From contig JALGPY010000002.1 in assembly GCA_023055425.1 (NCBI GenBank), positions 138,379,927-138,443,926 on the forward strand: a DNA stretch of 64,000 nt. Reading direction: 5' to 3'. Under the pieces are notes generated by a model. That model did not search any database. It saw only the letters and a list, made by a program, of their open reading frames with translations, and was not told where the DNA came from. Made by a program: the position numbers and the translations under genes. Source of the stretch: Linanthus parryae. Taxonomy: Eukaryota; Streptophyta; Magnoliopsida; Ericales; Polemoniaceae. Positions 36,501 to 46,537 of this stretch are shown here, one piece after another. The stretch's first letter is position 1. Each line of letters begins with the position of its first letter.

Positions 36501-37827
36501 CTCCCTCTTCGAAGAGGAGCTCTTCCGAGAAGACAACACCCTTGGAAGGATACAGCTTTGGAAACCATCGCACGTTTTCAATACGCATGGCATAGGGCCT
36601 AGCTATGAACTCTTTCCGGTTGTCGCATATCAGACTCCAAACGCACTTGGTATTGTTTGCTCCGAACCACCTTGCAGCTCTGTCGCTGTTACGCTCCTCC
36701 ACCTCGCCTGGGGGACACCACTTGTTGGGCTTAGAAGCAGTTGGGGCATAGGACGGCCATCGCTCAAAGACCCACATCGTCAAGAAGGCAATGTTGACGA
36801 AAGTCAGGATGTCGAGGCGGCCGCGCGACTCTTTCATGGTCACAACTAGCTGGTCCAGTCTATGGTACAGCGTGCCCAAAACCAAGGGTCCGAGTGCGAC
36901 TCTCTGGCCAAGGGCCAGCTTCACAGCAAGCGGCAGAACGTGATAGAAGACCCCATCATGCGGGTGACCATCGATTAAGTACCTCGACAGCCAGGCACAG
37001 AGGAAAGCACAGAGGGTCAAGTGGTAGCCTTTACCCTCCACGTAGTTCTTGGCCTCTGGGTCTTGATTCAGAAGCTTCTTGGTAATGCTGCTGTTCGCGT
37101 AATCACGAAAGAAGTACTGCACCCATTTATTCCAAGTATTCTTCGCAGATATGTCAACCAATTGCCAGTTAGGAAGGGCTTTGGTAGTGGTCCACCGGGT
37201 GGAGATTTTCTTTACCTCTGATAGGCACTCCTCCATATGCGTGTACAAAGCGATCTCCGCATCCGTCCTCAAGGGACTCAAAGGGTCCACCTCACCCATG
37301 GGAGACAGATCGTACAGCATGTGCACGTCCTCGAGTGTGGGGGCAGCCTCGAACTCAGCAAAGTGAAAAGCCTGAGTCGCAGGCGAGTAGCGGGAAAGAA
37401 GGTTTAGAAGCATGGACTGGTCCAGCTTCACGGCAGCACCCTTCATAGCACGAACGGCGAAGTATATGCCGGCCTCATTAAGAGTCGCAGCATGATCGGC
37501 CAACACATGGTCAATCCACTCATCCAAGTAGTCCAATTTCTGGACAAAAGCTTGGGTGGAAATCGCAGCATACGGGAAGTACCCCTTTTCGATCCCCAAT
37601 CGAACCACGTCCTCGGAGCCAATCAACTCGAGCAAGGCTGAGTTAACTGGAGGAGTCAATGTTAGCAATCCCTCATTGGGGACAGAAGCAGGCAGTTTCT
37701 TTGCCTTAACCCTCGCGTGGTAGAAGTCCTTGCCACCCAGATAGGGGGCTTTTCGCCATAAAGCTTGCGGAAGATCGGGTATTTCTTCGTCCTCCTTGGT
37801 GGGTCTAGTTCCTTTTGTCTTGGCCAT
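33553..37827 (-). CDS. Antisense five-exon plant mobile domain gene in element B
   Basis: Exons on the minus strand: 37827-35947, 35875-35398, 35321-34845, 34584-34108, 34026-33553. Every intron starts GT and ends AG (for example CTAAG|GTAAGC and TGCAG|TGCC), and phases match across all four joins (0,1,1,1), giving about 1260 codons. Exon 1 (627 codons from ATG 37827, MAKTKGTRP) holds the plant mobile domain: signature LSRYSPATQAFHF...PTLEDVHMLYDL at residues 143-175 and core WLSRYLIDG...VNIAFLTMWVFERWPSYAP at 279-362. Exon 2 is Pro/Ser rich then Glu rich, exon 3 strongly acidic with a run of Asp at its start, exon 5 a coiled coil (KQKVEHQKQKVEEALKLYHE). The one defect I see is a frame change in exon 5 near 33890, between LEQLSA and SAELLFGM. 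Element A holds the same gene. Known PMD proteins are nuclear; the function here is unknown. Confidence 0.85.
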
Positions 37828-38581
37828 TCCTGCGGAAGAGCAAGAAAAAGGGGGGAGAAATATGCTACACTTCAGTTTGAATTTCGAGATTCAAGATCTA
37901 TGGGAAGAAAGATGAACAGTTTCTGGTATCAATTTCAGAAATTAGGGATTGGAATTGTTTGCATTATCAGAGATTTCAAAAGCCCTAAGCCCTATATCCA
38001 AGATCCTTATCATTAGAGGATTAAATCAAAATTGGGTTCAAAGATTGGAGCTTCTTCACAAGTTTCAACAGATAATATGTCATGGGTTTGCAGATCCAAC
38101 ACAGTTCAAAGCATACACCGGTATTTTAAATCGAAATGGAACAAGGCCAACCTTGTTTTCGTGAAGCCTGCTTGGATACACACAGTTGAAGAAGACGATT
38201 TGCAGTTCTGAACTGGTGATTGATTATCTGAATCTGCTCTCGAAGACTTCCGGGTATCATTCACTTTAAGAGAAAGAAGTGATGCTTTGCAACAATGGAG
38301 AGTACAGAGTACTTATCAAAAAAAACAATGAAGGGTTGCGTCCTTTCAGTAGTCGAATCGCAACCGTCACCGTCGAATCGCGCAATCACAGGACAAGCTG
38401 ACGTCACGCCTAAAACCCTAAAGGCCAGACGGCACGACTCTAGGGGTTTTAGGTCATAATGGCACGCGCGGGGGCTGAACTTACTCGTATTTGAATTGGT
38501 GCGTGGCGGCGACGCGTATGTTGGTTTCCGCGCATGGAAGTCTATACAGCTATGAGTCTTCACGCGCAGAAAGGAGGCTAA
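37828..38581. other. Upstream region of B's antisense gene
   Basis: Lies between the antisense ATG and the 3' LTR. Contains an inverted repeat CCTAAAACCCTA / TAGGGGTTTTAGG at about 38409-38452, whose left arm includes the telo-box-like AAACCCTA, a CGAATCGC-rich stretch (38345-38375) and the element's purine tract at its end. No canonical TATA on the minus strand; TTTAAAATACC near 38115 is the nearest candidate. Confidence 0.45.
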
Positions 38582-39209
38582 TGTAGATAGTGCTTTCTGA
38601 GCTGACAGATCTTGGCCACGTGGCAACCATCCAGCACACCATATTGTGCTCCACACACACTGGATCACCAGCCGAGCTGATCCATGTGGGGGCTGCGAGA
38701 CAGATCCCTCGCATACCACCGCACGGGACTTGTAGGGACTTAGTGGTTTGGAGGCTAGAGTAAGCCATGTCGCGTGCGAGCCAAGCCCGCACGCGACCTT
38801 TAGTAACTGCTTTTGAGAGATTTATGGCACGAGCTCCATAAACCCGGTCAATCCGGTCAAACCCGGTCAACCCCGTAACGGTTCCGGTATTCGCGCATAA
38901 CGTGCTGTAACGGTCCCTATATACACGGACGAACGTTCCGTTGTGGTTAAGCTAATTAAGCCTCCATTAATGGGCGCATTAACCACACTACAACGGTCAC
39001 GTTCCCTGCTATATATAGGACGTTAACCTTTCCATACAAAGGAGGACACACTAGCCATACGCGGAAGCTCTGCCAAACCTCTGTCTCTCTCTCAGACATT
39101 ACTACTGCCTTACTCTCTCCCTACACACAACCCAACTCTTCCTGTGCTATCTCTGATCCTCTACTTACGGTGTACACGGAGGTCTTCCCGCCGGAATCTC
39201 TTGTGCACA
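38582..39209 (+). repeat. 3' LTR of element B
   Basis: 628 bp, TATA motif CTATATATAGG at 39009-39019, followed by TSD CCCGA. It has extra sequence against the 5' LTR near 38820-38870: a small inverted repeat with arms TTTATGG and CCATAAA around GAGCTC, and one more CCGGTCAA-type unit. Confidence 0.95.
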
Positions 39210-39214
39210 CCCGA

Positions 39215-40129
39215 TTTGCATGACCACTACCTATATATTATATTTTAAAATAATTGTGTAGCATATCTTACATGAATATGCTACTTTTATTTTGATTATT
39301 AGCGATGCTTTTAATCATTGTTATGTTCTTGAACTAGCTGATTTAATTTGGCCAACAATTTATTATTCTCTCGTGTTTTTAGAAATATATTAAGTTTAAT
39401 GTACTAACCCGAATTCAACCCGAACCTGAATTGATTTATACGAATTTGGACTCGGACGGGTTGACAATGCTCTTAACCCGGGTCGGGCTGGGCTTGGGCA
39501 GCCACGACAGAACTCGGGCTCGCGCTTGGACAGGGCAAAAGGAGATAGATAAAGTTGAGATAGATAAAGAATAAACAGTTAAAGAATACCAGTTATTCAC
39601 CCATAGTGGACCAATAATGGCATTGGATGCAATTATAGTTTTGTTCAAAGTTGATTTACTCAATATGATTGAGAAACACTAAACAAAGCACTTATAAAGG
39701 ACATGGGAAAAACTGTCAATGGTTAACAGCATGGGTAAGGGCAAAAGGTATGCGACTACCCCATGGGTATAAAGAAAGCTTGTTTCTAAAGCCAAGTTTC
39801 CCTAAAGTCTCATAGGTGGTGTTAAGGAAGAGAAACTGCCTAAAGTACTCGGAAGTAAGTAATAAAGTAATTATGAATTCCAATTTAGTTATTTTTGTTA
39901 TAGAAGTCAATGTGTCTATCTCATCATCAAGAGTATATGATACTAGATGAGGATCTCACATTTATATAATTGTGAAGGATCTCAAGAGATGTAGACAATT
40001 GGAAGAATTAAACATACACGTAGGGCAATGAAGCAAGGAGTTGTTCAATTAGTCGTAGGAAATTATTTCTACCTTTATGAAATTGTTCATGAATTAGACA
40101 AAGTGATTATGTCCCTGCTATGAGTAGGT
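39215..40129 (+). other. Element C internal DNA right of element B
   Basis: 39215-39545 continues the GGCCCGG/CCCGAACCC-rich sequence split by B. 39546-40129 is C sequence in which I cannot recognise a protein. Confidence 0.45.
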
Positions 40130-42575
40130 TCATTATCATAGTTTCTTGTTTGGACAAGAAATCTCTCTATCATAATAAAGAACAAATGTTGTTCCATTTA
40201 TTCTGATATGCATTATTGTAATGCAATATTGTCTAATGGATTGTATATCCTTGATCGTGATAATTTCATCTATGACATTAATACCATGAGGTTTGCATAT
40301 AATGATATGAACTTCACTTATCTTTAGCATTATCGTTTAGGCCACATGAATAAGAGATACATATCTAGAACTCCATATGGATGGATTCCTGGAACTCATT
40401 TGATTATTGAATCATATGAGACATGTAAGACTTATTTATTAGGAAAAGATATGATCTTTTGGGAATCATACATATTGATGTATGTAGCCCACTAAGCACA
40501 AATGCTAAAATGGTTTTCAGTACTTCATCATATTTACTGATGGGATCAGAGAAATATGGATTTCTGTATCTTATGAAGAAACAGATCAGAATCCTTTGAA
40601 TCATTCAAAGAATTCAAGAATGAAGTAGAGAACCATCTTGGAAAAAGTATTAGGGCTCTATGATTGGATCGTAAAAGAGAATACTTAAGCCAATAGTTTG
40701 AACATCTAAGGGATTATGGGATGTGATCCCAACTCACTCTACTTAGAACACCATTATGAAATGGCGTGTCAGAGAAGAGAAACCGGATCTTGTTGGACAC
40801 GGTTCGGTTCATGATGTGTCAAACAGAACTTCCTATTTACTTTTAGGGGCTATGTTCTAATTACGGCAAATTTCTCCCTTAACCTTGTTCCTTCTAAATC
40901 AATTATGATAAACACCATATGAGATATGGACTAGGAAGTGTCCTAGTGTGTCGTTCATAAAGTATTTGGGGTTATGAAGTTTATGTAAAGGTTTTTTTAC
41001 AGATAAACTTGGACCCAAGTCGGATAAATGTTTTGTGGGATATCCCGAAAGGATATTATTTCTACAACCCAATCAAGAACAAACAATTTGTTGCTAAAAC
41101 CGCTGTGTTTCTAGATAGAGATTGTCTCTGAAAGAAACAGTGGGAGGACAGTAGAACTTGAAGGAGTTCAAGAACCACAACAAAACATTAATCCTTAGGA
41201 TGGAACATGAGCAGGATCACAAGGTGTTGTGGAGCAACCTACTCATATAACAGATGAACCTCGTAGGTTAGGTAGGATATGTAAAAGAGCTAGAGAAGTA
41301 TGGATTTCTCATAATCCGGTGATATATTGCTCATAGATTGAGCCTACAACCCATGAGGTGGCCACATGTGGGCCATACTCTCAGAAATGGCTTGGAGCCA
41401 TGAGATACGATATGGAATCCATGTATAACAACAAAATATGGACTTTGGTGGAACCACCTGAAAGGGTAGGACCCATAAGGTGCAAGTGGGTTATGAGGAA
41501 ACCAACACGGATGGTAATATGATTACTTTTAAAGAAAAATTGGTTAGAAAAAAGTTTCATGATAGTTCATAGTATAGACTATTACGAAATCATTCTCCAG
41601 TTGTGATGCTTAAATCCATTGCATCTTGCTTGTAGCAAAATATCTATAGATTGAGTCAAGCTTCTTGGAGTTGGATTCTTCGAATTGATGATGCAATCAA
41701 AGGAGTTTGGCTCCATCAAAAATTAAAGATGAGACTTGTGTTTAGAAGAAGGTTAGTGGGAGCATAGTTATGTTTCTGGCCTTGTATACATACTAATCAT
41801 TTGGAGTGATGTCCCTACTTGGGAATCTTACGTAGATTGACTAGGAAATTGATTTTCAAATGATATACTTAGGCGAAGCAACCTATGAAGATCTATAGAG
41901 ATAGATCAAGAAAGGTTGTGAGGCTTGGGTCATAGTGCATATATTGACAAAGGTGTTGAAATGGTTCAACATGAAAAGAATATGGATTCTTACCCATGTC
42001 ACATGGAATTAGTCTTTGGAAGACTAATAGTCTTTCCAATTAGATTGGGAAAGGTACCGTATGAATAAGATTCACGAGATACGCCATGCTATGTACTAGG
42101 CCATATGTGTCATATGGTATGACACAAAGATACCCGTCAAATCCGGGTGAGCGTCACTGGATAATTATCAATATTATCCTTAAGTAATTGAGAAGAACTA
42201 AAGGATGAATTCTTGATAAATGGAGGATAGGAAGAGTTTACTGTAAGGGGTTACAGTGATGCGAACTTCAAATCTAACAAAGAAGATTTCATATTATAAG
42301 TAAAATTTTATGTTTTGCACTAGTGGGAGGGAATGTGAGCAGGAAAGGTTCCAGGTAAGCTTCATTCACTGATTCTAACATAGAGGACTGAGTGAATTAC
42401 TGCAATTACTCAAAATATTAAATCTCAATCAAATTGTTGATCGAAGAGATGTGAATATTTGCAAGGTACCAGCATATGTCTCGCCTACCACGCCCTACGT
42501 AGTGTAAGCATGGAGGATCGCGCTAGATGAATAGGCATATGATGCAGGAGATTGACTCTAGTAAAAGTGGGAGAC
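40130..42575 (+). pseudogene. pol remnant of element C (Angela-type Copia)
   Basis: Reads in broken frames. A pre-integrase block (SNGLYILDRDN, then HYRLGHMN) covers 40200-40360; integrase start HIDVCSPLSTNA is near 40467-40503 followed by EFKNEVENHLGKSI-like text. The RT start resembles WTLVEPPE near 41450; a YGLKQAS-type end is recognisable near 41650-41700, then a decayed YVDD region around 41785-41815. RNase H text (PYAMLCTRPYVSYG, QRYPSNPGERHW, YSDANF) lies at 42080-42280. Many stops; no frame over about 85 codons survives. The purine tract GTAAAAGTGGGAGAC (42561-42575) precedes the 3' LTR. Confidence 0.75.
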
Positions 42576-44123
42576 TGTTGGAATTGTGCCTTAGAGGCAA
42601 TCAATTAATTGTGACAAATATGTGGATTTACGATTCATTAAGTTATCGATATAGAGATATGTTTACATGAATGAAGTCCTTAGAATATAAATTTTAAATT
42701 CTTAAATATCCCTAGTCAATTATATTGATTAACAGGACAATCAACTATAAACTAGTATGGGGTTGGATTGATATGGAGATATCACGATCCAACACGGGTA
42801 TGCATTAGGAGTAATGGCATACTGAATTGACCCATCTCCGAGAAGGCTACATACAAGTTATGTAAAGTCACAAGTTCTTATCGCGGTGACAACGGTATTG
42901 TCATTCTTAGACTTGAAGTCACTAGATCATCTAGTTGTGGAATATTGTGTTTTGGTAGCGTCAAACACTAAACCGTGACTTGGTAGTCATAAAGGCGCAT
43001 ATTGGACACAATAGGAAGCAAGCTTAGATATAGTAGTGATGTAGATAGAATTTTTCCCTCCCACATAACGGGAGCAAATATCCTAGGCCACTCGAGGGAT
43101 AGTGCTTATAGAATGTCTGGCAAGACTCAAATAAATCAATATAGGATGTTGATGTAATTTGCACGAGTAAGGCTATTCCCAGGATCGGGGAACTATGGAT
43201 TGGATACACGAGTGACTTTATGTCTCGTGACCAATCCGGATATTGAGACAAAGGGATGAGACAATACATGCACAAGGTTTGTCATGATGACTATTCTATT
43301 TGTTGGATAGAATGGATGTCTTGCTAGAGGCCGCTCCATATTAGTAAGTGGTTACTACCAACTAAAAAGAACCTATGGGGTCGCACGTCATATAGGGTGA
43401 ACTAGGGTACTAGAATAGGGAATTAATTAATTAATATGATCAATTAATGAGAAGGATCAAATCGCAACAACTTGATAACTTAGTAGGACAAATATGAAAG
43501 TTGGACTAATACATGTATAGACATGATTAGGAATTTCCAAGGTAGACTAATTCATGTAGAGACATGATTAGGACTAATTTTCAAAGAGAACTAATCCATG
43601 TATGGACATGATTACTACTAGTTTGCAAAAGGGGACTAATCCTTATTTGAGTAGGATTAGGAAAGGGGTTCTTTATGTAGTAGGACAAGGAGGTGTTGGA
43701 CTATATAAAGAACACTACTAGCTAATTTTCTCTACACATCCACATACTTAGAGTAGGAGATAATAAAGCTAGGAGAGATAAAGAAACATAAGGAGGCCGA
43801 ACCCCCTTATGCCGCCCCTCTACCCGACGGCCACCAAGAGGGTCCGAACCCTCTTCGTTGGTGATTGGTTGCATGATTTCTTCATCCTCTTCCATTCTTC
43901 CTAGCTAGCACAAGGAGTTGGAGGATCTAGATCTCACCTCTTGGCGTGGATCAACCGTAGAGACGTGATGCATTTCGCGTTTAACGTCATCAAAGGAGAC
44001 CTCAAAGGTACATAACACGATTCTCTTACCATCGTCATGATTTCTCTTCCTGTGATCCTTGGAGGGTCTTGATCAGATAAATTTATTATTATTTCCCTGC
44101 ATATCCATCATCAAAACCCTACA
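42576..44123 (+). repeat. 3' LTR of element C
   Basis: 1548 bp, TGTTGGAATTGTGCC ... AAAACCCTACA. A third related LTR begins at 63535 at the window edge. Confidence 0.9.
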
Positions 44124-44329
44124 TCCTATACCCTATATATATAAGAACTTTAGCCTTCCATTGCAACTCTCGATTCTTTGGCTAATCATCATATTTCTCT
44201 CTCTCAGACACTTGGCAAGAGCTTGCTCTTTCCTCTACACCCTTACTCTCACTCTCTATGCTTGTTCTTGTTCTTATTCCCTACTACAGGTGTACATTGA
44301 GATCTTCCCAGAAGGATCCTCTGTACACA
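44124..44329 (+). repeat. 3' LTR of element A, right part
   Basis: Matches 1752-1951. TATA CTATATATAT at about 44132-44141. Ends CTGTACACA and is followed by the TSD GTTAT (44330-44334). Confidence 0.92.
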
Positions 44330-44334
44330 GTTAT

Positions 44335-45610
44335 TAATTGAGAAAGACGTTAAACCAATTTCTAAGATACATCTTATTTATCAATTTATTTAAAACTGAC
44401 CGAAAATCAATAATTACGAGTTATGTTTTAGCTTGTTTATTTTCAAGAGAATAAATTCTATTTAACTAGTCCCTATTTTAAATATATTATTTAATTACTT
44501 AACTCACTTTTATTTTGTTATTATTATTGCTATTATTATTACCATCATTATTATTAGTATTAGTATTACTATTAATATAATTACTATTATTATTATTACT
44601 ATTATTATAATTATTAATATTATTATTATTATTGTTATTATTAATTAGAATAGTGACTAGAAAGTGTAGATATTAATTTATACTTTGGAATCACATTTTT
44701 TATTTTATTTTTATATTTTCATATTGCTAAATAACAAACAAACTCCCAAAGTATGCTGAAACAACACAAATACCCTTTTCTTTAACTAAAATACTTTCTG
44801 AAAATGACAACGACCTCCCCCTCAGCATGAACTTCCAACATGATCAATCTAAACGTGAATCTAAGAATCAAGACATGGTTTTGACTATGTAAATCAACTC
44901 AGGGCGAAGATTAGAGCGTACCAATACCAAAATCGCGAGAAACGATCGAGAAACGGTCCTGGTCGAGTCGCCAAAAAAAAGACGCTGGATTTGGGTTCGA
45001 CCGGAGCTTCTCCGGTGGATTATGGGTGTGGCTGAGGCTTCCTCAAGCTTGGTCGGACCCCAAGGAGGCTACTGGAAGGGTGGGAGGGTCGTGGGTGGCT
45101 TTGGTGGCGTTTGGCCGAGAGCTTCACCGGCGTTAATGGAGGTTCGTCGGTGATTTGGTGTTCCCTGTGCTGCGGCTTCTACTACGGTTATTTCGTCCTC
45201 TGTTAATCTATTCTGATCGCGACTGAGAGGAGGTGTGAGAGGTACAGCGAGAGAAAAACATATGTGGTGTGCCTAGTGGTCTTTCGGGGGTTCTCGCCGA
45301 AAGTTGCAGCGGCGGTGGTGGTGACTTCTAGCCACTGCTCATGCTGCTGTTGTTACTCTACTTCTGGGCAGAGAAGAGGGTGAGACAGAGAGAGAGGGAG
45401 ATAGATCAGTGGGTGAGAGAGAGGGTGATGGAGGTGTTAATGGTGGTATTGGTGGTGGTCGGAGATGGAGAATAAGGTGATGATGACGATGGTGGTGATA
45501 AAGGCAGTGTTGGTGTGTTCTGCTAAAGGAGATGAAAGTGATGGGTTTTATAATAGGAGAAAGTGATGGAGGTTGCAGGGGGCGGTGATTGTGTCGGGTG
45601 AATTGTTGCC
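44335..45610. other. Flank between element A and the GAA tract
   Basis: 44335-44515 AT-rich, no gene. 44515-44645 is an imperfect TTA/ATT trinucleotide tract. 44980-45540 is relatively GC-rich with GGTGGT-type runs and no convincing gene. Confidence 0.5.
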
Positions 45611-45744
45611 GAAGAAGAAGAAGAAGAAGAAGAAGAAGAAGAAGAAGAAGAAGAAGAAGAAGAAGAAGAAGAAGAAGAAGAAGAAGAAGAAGAAGAAGAA
45701 GAAGAAGAAGAAGAAGAAGAAGAAGAAGAAGAAGAAGAAGAAGA
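45611..45744 (+). repeat. (GAA)n microsatellite, about 44 units
   Basis: 134 bp of nearly pure GAA repeats. The poly-Lys, poly-Arg, poly-Ser and poly-Phe frames here are repeat artefacts. Confidence 0.98.
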
Positions 45745-46537
45745 CAAAAAAAAAGTCTGGTGACATTTTTCCTTCTTTAGAAATTATTGGGTGTGGTTCG
45801 ACACACCAACTTGTTGAGTGATTGTGTGTGGCATAACTACAAAGTTACGCGGTGGTTTTATCCGCGTTAACGAATAAGTTGAATAAATAAATGGCGTAAT
45901 TATTTACGAATACTACTTCAATATTTCTTAAATTTCACGAAATTTTCTTAACTAGTAATACATTAATTTATACAACTTTATTTTTATTTCTCTTTTACGA
46001 CTAAATTTTTATTTAAATTTTCAATTTACTATTTTATCCTTATGTATTTTATGGGGTATTACATGTGCCACGACATGTTTCTGGCTCTCATGTGACGTGA
46101 TTAGGGTTACTATGAGCATTAGTTTTTTCTGGCATAGACGAGGTAATACGGACGCATATTTCACGACAATTTGGTTTGGCTCTCATCAACGATGCACCAG
46201 GTTCTGCAATTAATATCTGTAACTTGTCACGGTGAATCTGTATGGCTCTTGGTTGGTGCACATCTGGAATACATTTGGTCCCGTATCAGTGAATCTGTTT
46301 GAGTTTGGTTCTAGGTAGGGCACTTGTTTTGGTTCTTGAAAGTGCATCCACATTTGGCACATCCGTTGCAGGGACACCGTGGGAGTCGGAGCAACAGTTT
46401 GACGATTCGGTTTTCGCATAAAGCCACGGAACAATTGCCTCTTATAGCTGTGCTCGTTTATCATTCTAGGAGACGCATCCGGATTAGGTTTTGAGGAGAG
46501 AAGTTTTGGTTCCGGTTCAAGTTTCTAAAGAGGATTT
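45745..46537. other. Non-genic DNA before the solo LTR
   Basis: AT-rich to 46063. On the minus strand a sequence starting at 46063 reads TGTAATACCCCATAAAAT, the kind of start seen in Del/Tekay Gypsy LTRs, but I could not place its other end. 46064-46532 has no recognised content. Confidence 0.4.

Larger units (their letters stand above)
24190..39209 (+). mobile_element. Element B: complete Tat-type Ty3/Gypsy retrotransposon with antisense gene
   Basis: 15.0 kb, with TSD CCCGA at 24185-24189 and 39210-39214, LTRs of 597 and 628 bp, primer site TGGTGAACCTGACGTG from 24790 and purine tract GAAAGGAGGCTAA at 38569-38581. Sense order: gag-protease, RT, two RNase H domains, two integrase zinc modules, integrase; this dual RNase H without chromodomain is the Tat arrangement. 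A long 3' part holds a hairpin array and an antisense PMD gene. By eye the LTRs differ by about 11 substitutions plus indels (about 2%), so B is the youngest layer of this nest. gag-pol is nevertheless broken. Confidence 0.95.
20317..44123 (+). mobile_element. Element C: Angela-type Ty1/Copia retrotransposon
   Basis: Inserted in A's 3' LTR and itself interrupted by element B. The 3' LTR starts TGTTGGAATTGTGCC, the start seen in BARE/Angela LTRs, and both LTRs end AAAACCCTACA. The primer site TGGTATCATAGCC (21801-21813) follows the 5' LTR. Decayed Copia pol remains at 40130-42440, with PPT-like GTAAAAGTGGGAGAC before 42576. The 5' LTR lacks its first 31 bases together with three bases of A (TAC, 1749-1751 in the 5' copy) and the left duplication, so a small deletion removed the left junction. 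Confidence 0.85.
1341..44329 (+). mobile_element. Element A: gag-only Ty3/Gypsy (Tat-type) retrotransposon, heavily interrupted
   Basis: The outer layer of the nest. The 5' LTR (1341-1951) and split 3' LTR (19908-20316 plus 44124-44329) both start TGTAGATAGTGC and end TGTACACA, and GTTAT flanks both outer ends. A primer-binding-like site starts TGGTGAACCC at 1953; a purine tract CAAAAGGGGGCTAA lies at 19894-19907. Internal order is degenerate gag, hairpin array, then an antisense plant-mobile-domain gene. No protease, RT, RNase H or integrase sequence belongs to A, so it looks non-autonomous. The Sirevirus (4560-14644) and element C (20317-44123, with B inside it) are later insertions. The first 34 LTR bases show about four differences between the two LTRs by eye, so A is older than B. 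Confidence 0.9.

Noticed and set aside
35352..36849. Plus-strand frames of 140-197 codons over the antisense PMD gene
   Set aside because: They are opposite-strand shadows of exons with clear domain, intron and phase evidence on the minus strand.
38261..38870. Minus frames 38261-38719 and 38550-38870 (and 24062-24400)
   Set aside because: They fall mainly in LTR sequence and are repeated in both LTRs of B; no protein family is evident.
45523..45821. Long poly-Ser, poly-Phe, poly-Lys and poly-Arg frames
   Set aside because: Artefacts of the (GAA)n microsatellite on both strands.
45000..46063. Possible Del/Tekay LTR on the minus strand starting TGTAATACCCC
   Set aside because: The start fits, but the other end, a TSD and a partner copy could not be found.
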